Notes: generated by a model not told the origin, from the sequence alone. A stretch of 64,000 nt of DNA from Pseudomonadota bacterium (GCA_021805275.1 JAJZFQ010000043.1:1-64000), one strand, 5' to 3'; positions 52,146-62,679 are shown, counted from the stretch's first letter. Numbers and translations: made by a program.

Positions 52146-54131
52146 CTAGGATTCCGCCAAATCGCCCAGGCGCTGCGCCAAAGGTCCGAGCCACGGCTCG
52201 AACCGGCGCCACTGGTCAAGCCCCTCGGTGTTGATCGGCCGGCGAACCTGCTCGGAACTCGCCGTGTGCACGCGACGCTCGGTCTTATAGAACTCAAGAC
52301 AGCCCTGCTCGAAGGGCAATCCACAGAATGCAAGAATCCTGTGAACCTGTGGCTCGAAGTCCGCCACCAGTTCTTCATGCTGCACGCGCAGCACTGACCC
52401 GGGCAAAACCTCGTCCCAGTGTGCCATGAGTTCGGCGTAGGTGCGGTAATAGCGGGCGATATCTTCAAAGGAATAGGTGAACTGCTGTCCCGATGCGAAC
52501 AGTTGCTTGAAATTACTGAAGCAGCAGGCCATTGACGCCCGACGGGCATCGATGATCCGCGCATTCGGAAACATCAGTCGCATCAATCCAATGTGCCGGA
52601 AGTTGTTCGGCATCTTGTCGATGAAACGCGGCTTGCCCTTGCGGTACAGAGCCGTATCGGCGAGATATTGTTCGCCAAAGCGCCTGAAATCCTCTGCGCC
52701 GAGCTCGCGCAGCACTGTCGGATAGCGCGCTGCAGCGATTCCCTCGCGTCCCTGCAGCTGCTGCACCAGCCGCGGGATGTCCGACAGCTCCATCGTTCCC
52801 TCAACCTGTGAGTGCGACGCCAGGATCTGCTCGATGAGTGTCGAGCCGGCCCGCGGCAGCCCCACGATGAAAATCGGCGCATCACTTGGGCAACCCCACC
52901 CCTGGCGTTCAGCGAAGAACTCCCGCGTGCAGACTTCGATCTGGCGGCGCGTATTGCCTTCCATGAACTCGGGGCGATATCTGGACTCGTTCCTCTTCAG
53001 CGCATTGCCGCGCTCGTAGTAAACAAACGCATCGGCGTACTGGCCTCGGTCCTCGAGCGCCTTGCCGAGTGCAAAGCACAGATGAAATCTGTCAACCACG
53101 GCCAGACGCGGTGCGGCTTCGGCACGCCGCATTTCCTCAATCTCCTCGTCCGTGAAGCGATAGGTCTTGAGGTTGGCCAGGCTCCAGTACGCATCTCCAT
53201 AGCCGCTGCGGCATTGCGCCGCCCGGTGGTAGGCCTCGATCGCCTCGGTTTGCCGTCCGAGCGTCTTAAGGGTGTGCCCCATCGAAAGATGCAGCTCCGG
53301 ATGATTCGGAGTCTCTCTCAGCAGCTGGCCGTACAATCGAAGTGCCGTCTCGCACTCGCCCAGTTCGGTGCAGATGGTCGCCTGGGAAGTCAGATAAGCG
53401 CGGTTTTCCGGCTCGACCTGCTGCAGCATCTGGATCTGCTCGCGCGCTTGCCGGTGCTTGTGTCGCTGCAGCAAGACTTGAACGTAGTCAAAGCGCGCCG
53501 CGCGGTAGTCGGGCTCCATGCGCAACACGTTCTCGAGAAGGAGCTCGGCATCGTCCAGGACGTCCAGCTTCATTCCGATCTGCGCCAGCAGCCGCATGCC
53601 TTCAATATGGTCACCGTGCGTCAGCAGATACCGGCGCACGAGGTTTTCGGCGCTTTCGATCTCCCCGTCGGCGAACATGCTGCGGGCTGTAACGATCTCT
53701 GTCGGAAGCGACGCGAGCTTGGCAACGTGCGCGGCGGCCGTGGTAGCGTCGGCACCGCGTCCGTTCATGCGATACAGCGACTCCAGGGCACGCCAGCTCG
53801 CCGGCAGCGCCGGGTTGAGTCGAATCGCGCCCTCGAACGCCTCGATGGCCTCCGGCGCCCGCCGCTGCATGACCCGGCAGTGACCACGCTCCTGGTAAGT
53901 TCGGGGGTACTCCGGGTACAGCTCCTGCAGTCGCTCCAGCGTGGCGAGCGCCGCATCGATACGCCCCTGGAGCCGCTGCGCGACGGCAAGCATGTATAGC
54001 CCATCGCGACTCTCGGGCTGCTCAGACAGGAGCGCTGAAGCCTCACGCTCTGCCTGTGCGAACTGGCCCTTCTCGAGCGACTGGCGCACTCGAGCTGTTG
54101 CGGGCTGCGTCACCGCGCTTTCGGCTTGCAT
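52146..54131 (-). CDS. TPR-repeat sulfotransferase, copy 2
   Basis: 661 residues from ATG 54131; the open frame continues to 54536 but TPR-type sequence starts only at ATARVRQSLEKGQFAQAERE. Residues 10-400 are TPR repeats. The sulfotransferase domain has the PAPS loop IFIVGLPRAGSTLIEQIL near residue 425 and the later DARRASMACCFSNFKQLFA. It is closely similar in layout to 7424-9430 (FIDKMPNNF, SHSQVEGTMEL shared). The acceptor is unknown and no functional link to the demethylation genes is evident. Confidence 0.85.
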   Translation of the reverse strand: MQAESAVTQPATARVRQSLEKGQFAQAEREASALLSEQPESRDGLYMLAVAQRLQGRIDAALATLERLQELYPEYPRTYQERGHCRVMQRRAPEAIEAFEGAIRLNPALPASWRALESLYRMNGRGADATTAAAHVAKLASLPTEIVTARSMFADGEIESAENLVRRYLLTHGDHIEGMRLLAQIGMKLDVLDDAELLLENVLRMEPDYRAARFDYVQVLLQRHKHRQAREQIQMLQQVEPENRAYLTSQATICTELGECETALRLYGQLLRETPNHPELHLSMGHTLKTLGRQTEAIEAYHRAAQCRSGYGDAYWSLANLKTYRFTDEEIEEMRRAEAAPRLAVVDRFHLCFALGKALEDRGQYADAFVYYERGNALKRNESRYRPEFMEGNTRRQIEVCTREFFAERQGWGCPSDAPIFIVGLPRAGSTLIEQILASHSQVEGTMELSDIPRLVQQLQGREGIAAARYPTVLRELGAEDFRRFGEQYLADTALYRKGKPRFIDKMPNNFRHIGLMRLMFPNARIIDARRASMACCFSNFKQLFASGQQFTYSFEDIARYYRTYAELMAHWDEVLPGSVLRVQHEELVADFEPQVHRILAFCGLPFEQGCLEFYKTERRVHTASSEQVRRPINTEGLDQWRRFEPWLGPLAQRLGDLAES

Positions 54132-54397
54132 CGGACCCCCGGGAACGTTCCCGCTTGGACGTGAAAACGCCATTTTAGCGCAGATGCGGCGGCGGACATG
54201 AGCCGACCGACGACACACGACCGATACCTGGCGCGCGACCCCGACCGGGCCTTGCTCGGCCTGCGTCAGTCCCCAAGAGCGCCTGGGATGGATCAGCTGC
54301 CCCGCCGAGATTGTGCCCGGCGTCCCCGCGGACCTGGCGAGGACCCGAGCGGGCTGCGCGCGCCGGTACGCGGTCCGCCCGGGAATGTCCTGCCGGA

Positions 54398-55927
54398 CTA
54401 CTTGGTCGTAGGCATAGCGAACTCTGCGCCACCGGCGGCCTGCGGCCAGCGCTGCATGACCGATTTCTGTCGAGTATAGAAGCGCACGCCTTCCTCGCCG
54501 TACGCATGCATGTCGCCGAACAGGCTGCTGCGCCATCCGCCGAAGCCATGCCAGGCCATCGGCACAGGTATGGGGACGTTGACGCCCACCATGCCGACCT
54601 CGATTTTGCGCGCAAACTCACGTGCCACGCGCCCGTCACCGGTATAGCACGCCACGCCGTTTGCAAACGGGTGAGCATTCACCAAGGCAACCGCCTCGTG
54701 CAAATCGGCGACTCGCACGCAGCACAGCACAGGACCGAAGATCTCTTCCTTGTAGATCGTCATTTGCGGGCGAACCCCGTCGAAAAGGGTACCACCGAGG
54801 AAGAAGCCGTTCTCATGACCCGGCACCTTCAGGCCGCGGCCATCGACCGCCAGACGCGCGCCTTCGCGCACGCCTGTCTCGATGTAGCCGCTGATCCGCT
54901 CCAGCGCCGCCCGCGTGACCACTGGTCCCATCTGGACCTCGGCGTCCGTGCCCGGCCCGATTTTCAAGCGCCGTGTCTGCTCGATGAGCCTGGGCATAAG
55001 TCGCTCTGCGGACTCGCCCACCATGACCGCCACACTGATCGCCATGCACCGCTCGCCGGCAGAACCGAACGCTGCACCGATCAGGCCGTCGACCGCCTGC
55101 TCAAGGTCAGCGTCGGGCATCACGACCAGATGGTTCTTTGCCCCACCGAGCGCCTGCACACGCTTGCCGAGCTCGGCGCCACGCTGATACAAGTGCCGAG
55201 CTATCGGCGTCGATCCGACGAAACTTAGCGCGCGGACTTGTGGATGCTCGAGGAGCGCATCGACAGCCTCCCTGTCGCCCTGCACAACATTGAAAACCCC
55301 GTCCGGCAAACCCGCCTGCTTGAACAGTTCGGCCATCATGATGGACGGCGAGGGATCCCGTTCACTTGGCTTGAGCACAAAGGTATTGCCTGCTGCAATG
55401 GCCACGGGAAACATCCAGCATGGAACCATGCACGGAAAGTTAAACGGCGTGACGCCGGCAACCACGCCAAGCGGCTGACGCACCGTCCAATTGTCGATTC
55501 CAGTCGAAACCTGCTCCGTATAGTCCCCCTTGAGAAGCTGGGGGATGCCGCAGGCGAATTCCACGACCTCGATGGCACGCATCACCTCGCCCTGGGCATC
55601 TGAGAACACCTTGCCGTGTTCCTCCGTGATGCAGCGCGCCAGCGCATCCCGATGCTCGTTCAGCAGCGCCAGAAAGCGATTCAAGACCCGAGCCCGCCGC
55701 ACCGGGGGCGTGTCCGACCAGGCAGGGAACGCCGCCGAGGCGGCCGCCACGGCCCGATCCACGACGGACGCATCCGCCATGATCACCTGACGTGTCACCT
55801 CCCCGGTTGCCGGATTGAATACCGATTGCTTGCGGATCGAGCCGGCAACGGCTTGACCGCCGATCCGATGAGTTACATCCGCGACAGCCTTCGACTGCGC
55901 TCCCGGGGAACTCTGGCGGGTGGTCAC
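54398..55927 (-). CDS. mmsA: CoA-acylating methylmalonate-semialdehyde dehydrogenase
   Basis: 509 residues from GTG 55927, which has GAGAGG upstream; ATG 55948 would add seven residues but lacks a ribosome-binding site. MmsA features: [51 protein letters not shown] and catalytic Cys in [15 protein letters not shown] near residue 290; the C-terminus has [18 protein letters not shown]. It converts methylmalonate or malonate semialdehyde to propionyl- or acetyl-CoA. It is divergent from a LysR gene. A link to the demethylation pathway would be through beta-alanine betaine or valine-like skeletons (inference). Confidence 0.92.
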   Translation of the reverse strand: MTTRQSSPGAQSKAVADVTHRIGGQAVAGSIRKQSVFNPATGEVTRQVIMADASVVDRAVAAASAAFPAWSDTPPVRRARVLNRFLALLNEHRDALARCITEEHGKVFSDAQGEVMRAIEVVEFACGIPQLLKGDYTEQVSTGIDNWTVRQPLGVVAGVTPFNFPCMVPCWMFPVAIAAGNTFVLKPSERDPSPSIMMAELFKQAGLPDGVFNVVQGDREAVDALLEHPQVRALSFVGSTPIARHLYQRGAELGKRVQALGGAKNHLVVMPDADLEQAVDGLIGAAFGSAGERCMAISVAVMVGESAERLMPRLIEQTRRLKIGPGTDAEVQMGPVVTRAALERISGYIETGVREGARLAVDGRGLKVPGHENGFFLGGTLFDGVRPQMTIYKEEIFGPVLCCVRVADLHEAVALVNAHPFANGVACYTGDGRVAREFARKIEVGMVGVNVPIPVPMAWHGFGGWRSSLFGDMHAYGEEGVRFYTRQKSVMQRWPQAAGGAEFAMPTTK

Positions 55928-56013
55928 GATGCACCTCTCGATGGACATGGATCGATGGACGGTCAGTCTAGGCCCGGTGACGCATCTTGAAAATTGCCTG
56001 GTACTGGCTAGAC

Positions 56014-56031
56014 TGTTCATTTATTTGAACA
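56014..56031. promoter_or_regulatory. LysR-type operator candidate, mmsA / LysR promoter
   Basis: TGTTCA (56014-56019) and TGAACA (56026-56031) are perfect 6-bp arms around six bases, containing the LysR-style TTCA-N6-TGAA pattern. The element lies 16 bases upstream of the LysR ATG and 87 bp from the mmsA start, consistent with autoregulation. Confidence 0.5.
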
Positions 56032-56046
56032 ATCGAGCATATCCGC

Positions 56047-56997
56047 ATGAGTGCGCGAGACATCGCAAGAATGTTGCCGGATCTACACATGTTGACGGTA
56101 ATCGCCGAGACGCGAAGTCTGACGCAGACCGCGCGCCGGCTCGGTATCGCCAAGTCCTCGGTCAGCATGCGTCTGAAGGACCTTGAGCGGGCGCTCGACC
56201 TGCCGCTGGTGCGGCGCACCACCCGTTCGATAACCCTCACGGCAGCGGGCCTGCAACTGGTCGATGAGACACGCGCCTCATTCGCCCACATCGAGCAGGG
56301 GGTTGCGAGCGCCAAAGATCTCGCCGGCACGCCTCGCGGCCTCGTTCGCATGACCGCACCAGTGGCACTCGGACGCCAGCATATCGCCCCGAGCATTCCG
56401 AGCCTACTCACCCGCTATCCCGACATACGACTCGAGCTGGATCTGAGCGATCGGTTCGTCAACCTGGTGCAGGAAGGCTTCGATCTGGCGATTCGTCACG
56501 CGAGTCGCGTGCCAGAATCGCATATCGCCGTGGTCCTATGCGAGTCTCGCTCGATGCTCCTGGCCAGCGCGGACTACCTTGCACGGCGCGGATGCCCCGA
56601 GCATCCCTCCGAGCTGGCACGGCACGATTGCCTCCTTTATCTGCGCGACGCAGGCGCGACCAGCTGGTCGTTTGAGCGAACACAAGGACGCCGTCCGCCG
56701 CAGCGGGTGAGCGTGCCGGTGCGCGGGCCACTGCGCGCGAACAACAGCGAGGTACTGCGTGAAGCGGTGGTCGGCGGCCTTGGCATTGCGCTGCTGCCCG
56801 ACTTCACCGCATCATCGGGTAGCGCCGCGGACGCACTGGTCCCGGTACTGCCGGACTGGCACCCCGTCGGGTTCTTCGGGGAGCGACTCCAGGCGATCCG
56901 CCCGTGGTCACCGCGCACACCGCGTGCGATCCAGTGCGTCATCGACCATCTGCGCAAAAGCCTCGGCAGCGGCTTTGTCAAGATGAACCGGAGCTGA
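56047..56997 (+). CDS. LysR-family regulator (DsdC/CrgA-like)
   Basis: 316 residues. The HTH at about residues 15-62 includes LTQTARRLGIAKSSVSMRLK and RRTTRSITLTAAG. The effector domain contains VRMTAPVALGRQHIAPSIPS and LVQEGFDLAIRHASRVPES, typical of the CrgA subgroup. It is divergent from mmsA and probably regulates it through the TGTTCA-N6-TGAACA dyad in the gap. Confidence 0.9.
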   Translation: MSARDIARMLPDLHMLTVIAETRSLTQTARRLGIAKSSVSMRLKDLERALDLPLVRRTTRSITLTAAGLQLVDETRASFAHIEQGVASAKDLAGTPRGLVRMTAPVALGRQHIAPSIPSLLTRYPDIRLELDLSDRFVNLVQEGFDLAIRHASRVPESHIAVVLCESRSMLLASADYLARRGCPEHPSELARHDCLLYLRDAGATSWSFERTQGRRPPQRVSVPVRGPLRANNSEVLREAVVGGLGIALLPDFTASSGSAADALVPVLPDWHPVGFFGERLQAIRPWSPRTPRAIQCVIDHLRKSLGSGFVKMNRS

Positions 56998-57156
56998 TCG
57001 TTCGGGCCGACGCACCGCCAGCAGAATCAACGCATCGCAATGCGGGCGCACACGTGCGGAGTCTCCCTGCGAATATCCGCATGCGCATCCCAAACATCAG
57101 AAGCGCGAGGATGTCGCCGTCCCTGCAGCCTCCCTCTCGCCTCGCATGGAACCCGA

Positions 57157-58587
57157 TCAGGCGCGGATTTTGTCCATCAGTGCCGTTCCATCTGCCAGGC
57201 TCTGCAGATCCTTACGCAGGTGTCGACTCGCCGCTGCAAAATGCCAGGCGGCCCAAAGGCCCGTGGGAACCAGGCAGATCAACGCGAACCTCAACGAGGC
57301 CGCGTCGGGAACACCATGCGGCGCGAACGAGTCGCTGAGCAGACCCACCATCTGGGGAGCCACCACGAGATTGAAAACGTTCGCCACGAGCAGTAGCACG
57401 GCGCAGTACATCGCCCGCATGTTGGCTGGCGCTAGATTGTTCAGAATTCCGAAACTTGGACCGAGGTACATGTAGACGGTCGGAATGAAGACCCAGAGCA
57501 GTAGCTTGAACAGCTCCAGCGAATGCGTCGAGTAGAGAAACCAGGTAACGACTGTCCCGATCGCGACAGTCACCGCGGTCACACGCAGGATGCGCCGCTG
57601 ATCGGTGAGCCACGGCCGCGAGAGCAGCCACGTACTCACCAGCATCGAAAGGCCACCTCCGATCAGATAGACCCGTCCGACCACCGCACCGGCCTGCTCG
57701 ACATTAAGACCGTAGGCGCGCATCAGGAACGCCGGCGTCCACCACAGCAGCCCCCAGCCCCACAACGCCGCGACCCCGGTGCCCAGGACCAGATGCACGG
57801 TCGCTGGCTGGCTCCACATGAATCGCATGATCACGCGGAACGGCGGAACCTTCGCCGGACCCACATTTGCGTCGAGCCGTCCGCGCCGTGGCTCCCGGAC
57901 CGTGAACCACAACAGCGCTCCGACGAGTATTCCCGGCGCGCCAAGCGCCAGGAACATCCCGCGCCAGCTGAAGTAGTACGCAACGAGGCCGGCCACCGAC
58001 GACCCCAACCACGTCCCGATCGCCGCGCCGAATGAGAAAACCTGCAGCGCCATCGTTCGCTGCTCGGCCGGGAAATAATCGGACAAGAGCGAGTTCGCCC
58101 CAGGGGTACCACCCGCCTCTCCGACACCGACCCCGATCCGAGCCAGAAGCAGCTGGCTGTAATTCCTCGCCAATCCCGTGGCAACCGTAAGTCCCGACCA
58201 GGCGACGAGCGACCCGACCACGATGTCGCGGCGGCTGTAACGGTCGATCAGCCAGGACAGCGGAAAGCCGAAAACCACGTAGAAGATCGCCAGCGAAACG
58301 CCGGTGAGAAACGCGACGTTCGCGTCTGAAAGATGCAGATCGCGGCGGATCAGCTCTAGGACGGTGGAAATCGAGTATCGATCGCAGATGCTCAGCGTGT
58401 AGACAAGACACATCATGAGCGCGACGTACCAGCGCTGCCCAGCCGACACCGGCTCCGGCGATGGTTGTGCGAGTGTCTGCGGTTCTACAGGCGTCGCCGC
58501 TCCCGCGGTCACGACGTCTTGCTGCCGGGCACTGTCGGGCTCCGCACTCGCCACCGGCTTCACGCCGCTGCCACTGTCTTCATACAT
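57157..58587 (-). CDS. Spinster-like MFS transporter
   Basis: 476 residues with a 48-residue hydrophilic N-terminal tail and about 12 membrane segments. WYVALMMCLVYTLSICDRYS is helix 1, and PLSWLIDRYSRRDIVVGSL is the loop 2-3 motif. GVGEAGGTPGANSLLSDYFP is characteristic of the Spinster-like group common next to TonB receptors and amidohydrolases. The substrate is unknown. No operon partner is close: 372 bp separates it from glpD. Confidence 0.83.
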   Translation of the reverse strand: MYEDSGSGVKPVASAEPDSARQQDVVTAGAATPVEPQTLAQPSPEPVSAGQRWYVALMMCLVYTLSICDRYSISTVLELIRRDLHLSDANVAFLTGVSLAIFYVVFGFPLSWLIDRYSRRDIVVGSLVAWSGLTVATGLARNYSQLLLARIGVGVGEAGGTPGANSLLSDYFPAEQRTMALQVFSFGAAIGTWLGSSVAGLVAYYFSWRGMFLALGAPGILVGALLWFTVREPRRGRLDANVGPAKVPPFRVIMRFMWSQPATVHLVLGTGVAALWGWGLLWWTPAFLMRAYGLNVEQAGAVVGRVYLIGGGLSMLVSTWLLSRPWLTDQRRILRVTAVTVAIGTVVTWFLYSTHSLELFKLLLWVFIPTVYMYLGPSFGILNNLAPANMRAMYCAVLLLVANVFNLVVAPQMVGLLSDSFAPHGVPDAASLRFALICLVPTGLWAAWHFAAASRHLRKDLQSLADGTALMDKIRA

Positions 58588-58959
58588 CGACCCCTCATCT
58601 GTGATTTCTCAGGCGCAGACAGCCCGCATGCGCCCGGGCCATTGGAACAGATTCCTTACGCTTTTGCCAACGCCACACCCAATGTGCCTCGCGCAAATTC
58701 ATTGGTCGATCCCCGTCGGCAGGGCCTCGCCGGTGAGCGCAGAGTGCGCTGCGCATCGCCTGCGGATCGTGATGCACACTGTGACGAGTCGCACGGCTAT
58801 GACTCTGCGCGGTTAGGCCGCGCGGATGCGCGTACCTGACTTAGATCCGTGGCGCTGCGCACCGCAGGCACTGACCGCACTAATCGATGCCGTTACGGCC
58901 ACGACAGAACGGTCGTGACCGCATTGCGAGCGCCGCCCGCGGCACACCTGTCTCGGACA
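58588..58959. other. Intergenic region, no gene seen
   Basis: 372 bp between the MFS start and the end of glpD, both minus strand. Short open frames here do not look coding. It should contain the MFS promoter. Confidence 0.45.
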
Positions 58960-60495
58960 TCACTCCAGCGCGCGCATGCCCCGAATGGCCCCGGGTACCA
59001 CCGGAGCTGTCGAGGTGAACCACTGGTCGATCCGCTGCGCCGCCTGCGCATCGAACACGAGACCGAGCTTCGAGCGGCGCCATAACACGTCTTGGGCACT
59101 GCGCGCCCACTCCCGGGAGCGCAGGTATTCAAGCTCCACCTCATACAGTTGCGGCGCAATCTCCCGACCGAGATCATCCCGGCGACGTGCACCGCCCAGC
59201 GCCAGGTCGATCCGCGTACCGTAAGCACGGCACAACCGGCGAACCATTGACTCGGGAGCGAATGTAAAGCGACTCACCTGTTCCCGTGTAAACCGCTCAA
59301 GATCCAAATCCGGAATCTCTCCGCCCGGGAGTGTCGCCGTTCGCGTCCAGGGACGACTCGCAACATCGAGATGCGGCAGAAGTTCCTTGAGCGCGTGCTC
59401 GGCAAGCCGGCGATATGTCGTCAGCTTCCCACCGAACACGGACAGTATGGGCGCCTGCCCGTTGGGAGCATCCAGATCGAAGACGTAATCCCGTGTGATC
59501 GTCGAGGCGCTGACACCCCCGTCATCGTAGAGCGGTCGAACGCCGGAGTAGCTCCAGACCATCTGCTCAGGTACGACTGGCGAGCGCAGGTACTCTCCGA
59601 CCACCCGACACAGATAGGCGATTTCCTCGGTGCTGACGTGAACCGTCGCCGGATCGCTTTCATAGGGAACATCCGTGGTTCCGATGAGCGTGAACGCCTG
59701 CTCGTAGGGAATCGTGAACACCACGCGACCATCGCCGCCCTGAAAGGTATAGGCATGCTCACCGCAGTAGAGCCGCGGCAGGACGATGTGACTGCCCTTG
59801 ATCAGACGGAGTCCTCGATGCCGTACCGCTCCGCAACGGCCAAGAACGTCTTGAACCCATGGACCGGCGGCGTTAACGAGCGCGCGCGAACGAACAGCGC
59901 CACGTTGACCATCGGTGGACTCTATTTCGACGCACCAGGAACCGCCGTCTCGTCGAGCTGCGCGCATACTCCAACCCACCGCGATGACCGCATCCCGTTG
60001 GCTCGCATCTATGGCGTTGAGCACCACCAGCCGTGCGTCGTCAACCCAGCAATCGGAATACTCGAATCCCAGGCGTATGTGCTCGCGCAGTGGCTGGAGT
60101 GCTGCGGCCTGAGGTCTGTGCAACGCGCTCGTCGGCGGCAGTCGCTTGCGGCCGCCAATGTGATCGTAAAGAAACAGTCCAGATCGCAACATCCATGCCG
60201 GACGCATGCCACGATGAACCGGTAGCACGAATCGCAGCGGCTTGACGATGTGCGGCGCGGCAGCCCAGAGAATCTCGCGTTCCTTCAGGCTCTCCCGCAC
60301 CAGTCGAAACTCGCGCTGCTCGAGATAGCGCAGCCCCCCGTGAATCAGCTTGGAGGACGCCGAGGACGTCGCTCCCGCCAAGTCTTTGCGCTCCAGCAAT
60401 AGAGCCTTCAGTCCACGCCCCGCCGCGTCGCGCGCGATTCCGACACCATTGACACCGCCGCCGACGACTATCAGATCGTAGCTATTGTCAGTCAA
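58960..60495 (-). CDS. glpD: Glycerol-3-phosphate dehydrogenase, FAD-dependent
   Basis: 511 residues from TTG 60495, with GGGAGG about 9 bases upstream and the product opening TDNSYDLIVVGGGVNGVGIA. GlpD signatures: ATSSASSKLIHGGLRYLE near residue 41, LPRLYCGEHAYTF and the C-terminal lid domain beginning near residue 400. It oxidises sn-glycerol-3-phosphate to DHAP at the inner membrane and feeds quinones. It lies 129 bp after the hydantoinase A-like gene. The link to the region's amine theme is not obvious; glycerophosphocholine breakdown would produce both betaine and G3P (inference). Confidence 0.9.
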   Translation of the reverse strand: MTDNSYDLIVVGGGVNGVGIARDAAGRGLKALLLERKDLAGATSSASSKLIHGGLRYLEQREFRLVRESLKEREILWAAAPHIVKPLRFVLPVHRGMRPAWMLRSGLFLYDHIGGRKRLPPTSALHRPQAAALQPLREHIRLGFEYSDCWVDDARLVVLNAIDASQRDAVIAVGWSMRAARRDGGSWCVEIESTDGQRGAVRSRALVNAAGPWVQDVLGRCGAVRHRGLRLIKGSHIVLPRLYCGEHAYTFQGGDGRVVFTIPYEQAFTLIGTTDVPYESDPATVHVSTEEIAYLCRVVGEYLRSPVVPEQMVWSYSGVRPLYDDGGVSASTITRDYVFDLDAPNGQAPILSVFGGKLTTYRRLAEHALKELLPHLDVASRPWTRTATLPGGEIPDLDLERFTREQVSRFTFAPESMVRRLCRAYGTRIDLALGGARRRDDLGREIAPQLYEVELEYLRSREWARSAQDVLWRRSKLGLVFDAQAAQRIDQWFTSTAPVVPGAIRGMRALE

Positions 60496-60624
60496 TTAAG
60501 CCGCCTCCCGTCGTCCTTTCGTACCGAACCCGAGTCCATCTCACGCGGCCGCCGCCAGCGCCGGTATCGCGGCCATCGCGCGCCGGAGAGCCTACACCTC
60601 GAACGCCGCCGCTTCCTGAGCAGA

Positions 60625-62679
60625 TCAGGCGCGGGCCGTCGTCGGACGTCCGGTCGCCCGAGACCGCACCCTCGCCTCCGCTAGATAATCCCCGCTGCTG
60701 CTCGAGTGCGCGCGCCGCTCGATCACTGTAGTCTCGAGGTGCGTATCGTGCGCGCCCGCCCGTCGCGCCGCCTCCACCGCAAGCTCGCGGGAGACACGCT
60801 TCGCGAGCTCGATGGCCTCATCCGCATTGTTGAAGTCCTGCAATCCGGCAGGGTCGTGAACCCTGAATAGGTTATATTCCGGCTGATTGACCAGCACTTC
60901 ACAGGTTTCCGACACGACACCCGCAACCGCGCCGACCGCATTGCATACCGCCGCATGCTCGGGGATGATCAGGGGGGCGCCCAGGCGGCTCGCCACCTCC
61001 TCGTAGAATGCGCTGGCCGGGCCGCCGATCGCCACCAGCGGATGGGGCAGGCGAATGTGCACATCGAGCAGAGAGGAGAACCGGCGACCTTCCACGAGAC
61101 TCTCGATGAGCGGACTCAGTGGCCCCCATCGTCCGTTGGTCACTTCGATGCCCGGGTCCTGGGCGATCGCACTTTCCAGCACCACCCGGGTCGCCTGGCG
61201 AACGACGAGTTCGCAGACGCGCTCTGCCAGGCCCACGGGGGTATCGCCGATACGGCCGGCGGTTTCAAGGTTCTGTATGGTTGCCAGAATTTTCGCGCCC
61301 AAGCGCGCCGCTTCAACGCTCCAGCCACTCTGGCGGCCCAGAACGTGCAGCGCATCGCTCGGCGTAAATCCTGAGATGGATACAATTCCTCTGTCGACCA
61401 GGCGCCACAGCGCCTCCACGCCCTGGGCAGTCCCCGCCACAGCCTCTACGCCACGCGGCGCCTCATCCAGCGACTCCCACACACGCTGCTCGAGACGATC
61501 GAGCGGCACCTGCCGGTCGCCGCCGGGATTTTTATGGGCAAATTGTGCGGCGAGCTGCGTCACGCGCTGCGCATCGGCAAGTTCGCCGAGCTTGCGTTGC
61601 ATCTCTGGGAACTGCTGGGCAAGCAGGCTGAGCGGAACTACCCTACGCGGGCCGACCCGCATGCGCCCCTCGCGATCGAAGCTGATCTCACTGTCTCCGC
61701 CCAGACCGCACGTGCGCACATCGACTGCCTCGATCATCGTACGCCAACCGCCGATCACGGCCCCTTCCGCGCGAACCACAGGCCGGTCGTTGACGATCAA
61801 TGCCACGTCCGTGGTGGTTCCCCCCATATCTGACACAGCGAAGTCCTTCAGTCCCGTCAGATATGCCGCCCCGACGACGCTCGCCGCCGGTCCTGACAAC
61901 ACGGTTTCGACCGGGTATTCCATCGCAACGTCTGCGCGCATCAAGGTTCCATTACCCTTGACGATCATCAAAGGAGCACGAATCTCCTCGCGCTGCAGCT
62001 GCTCTGTCAAAGCTTGCAGCAGGTGTCGGATCTGCGGCACCAGACGTGCGTTCAAGGCAGCGGTCAAGGCACGCTTCGGCGCGTTCAGCTGCGCGCTCAT
62101 CTCGTGGCTGCAGGTGACTGACTTGTCGCACATCGCACGGATGAGTCGGCGCACGCGCAACTCGTGCTCCGGATTTCGCACCGAGAACTGTGCTGCGACG
62201 ACGAACGCCTCGACCTGATCGGCATACTGCCTGACGGCGGCCTCAACCGCCGCCTCATCGAGTGCCGCCTCTTCCTGGCCCGTCGGATCGTGTCCGCCGC
62301 GCACGCGCACGATCAGATCTCCGCGCTGCTCCGTCAAGCCGGCCATCTGGACCATCCGGTCATTGAAGCCGATCAAAATCGCGCAGATCGGGCTGAAGCG
62401 GTTCTCGACAACGGAATTTGTCGCCAGGGTGGTCGACACCGACACCAACGTGATGTCGCTGCGCGCCCCTTCGGGAAGTTCACCGAGTACGGAGCGCAAT
62501 GCATTTCCGAGTCCGACGGAGAGATTCCAGTGGGTGGTCAGCGCCTTGGCGCTGGCGATCACCCGGCCAGAGCCGTCCATGATGACAGCGTCGGTATACG
62601 TTCCGCCGGTGTCCAGTCCGATCCACAGTTCTGATTTTTGGCGCGAGCTGGCAGTGCCAGTGAGGCTGGTGTGATCCAT
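60625..62679 (-). CDS. Hydantoinase/oxoprolinase family protein (HyuA-like)
   Basis: 684 residues from ATG 62679 (a TTG four codons earlier is possible). The ATPase-type N-domain has IGLDTGGTYTDAVIMDGSG near residue 22, and the hydantoinase_A core has DFAVSDMGGTTTDVALIVND near residue 275. HyuA proteins with HyuB hydrolyse N-methylhydantoin or 5-oxoproline, or carboxylate ketones. N-methylhydantoin is the creatinine route to sarcosine, which would suit this region. No HyuB gene is present on either side, so the reaction is uncertain. Confidence 0.83.
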   Translation of the reverse strand: MDHTSLTGTASSRQKSELWIGLDTGGTYTDAVIMDGSGRVIASAKALTTHWNLSVGLGNALRSVLGELPEGARSDITLVSVSTTLATNSVVENRFSPICAILIGFNDRMVQMAGLTEQRGDLIVRVRGGHDPTGQEEAALDEAAVEAAVRQYADQVEAFVVAAQFSVRNPEHELRVRRLIRAMCDKSVTCSHEMSAQLNAPKRALTAALNARLVPQIRHLLQALTEQLQREEIRAPLMIVKGNGTLMRADVAMEYPVETVLSGPAASVVGAAYLTGLKDFAVSDMGGTTTDVALIVNDRPVVRAEGAVIGGWRTMIEAVDVRTCGLGGDSEISFDREGRMRVGPRRVVPLSLLAQQFPEMQRKLGELADAQRVTQLAAQFAHKNPGGDRQVPLDRLEQRVWESLDEAPRGVEAVAGTAQGVEALWRLVDRGIVSISGFTPSDALHVLGRQSGWSVEAARLGAKILATIQNLETAGRIGDTPVGLAERVCELVVRQATRVVLESAIAQDPGIEVTNGRWGPLSPLIESLVEGRRFSSLLDVHIRLPHPLVAIGGPASAFYEEVASRLGAPLIIPEHAAVCNAVGAVAGVVSETCEVLVNQPEYNLFRVHDPAGLQDFNNADEAIELAKRVSRELAVEAARRAGAHDTHLETTVIERRAHSSSSGDYLAEARVRSRATGRPTTARA

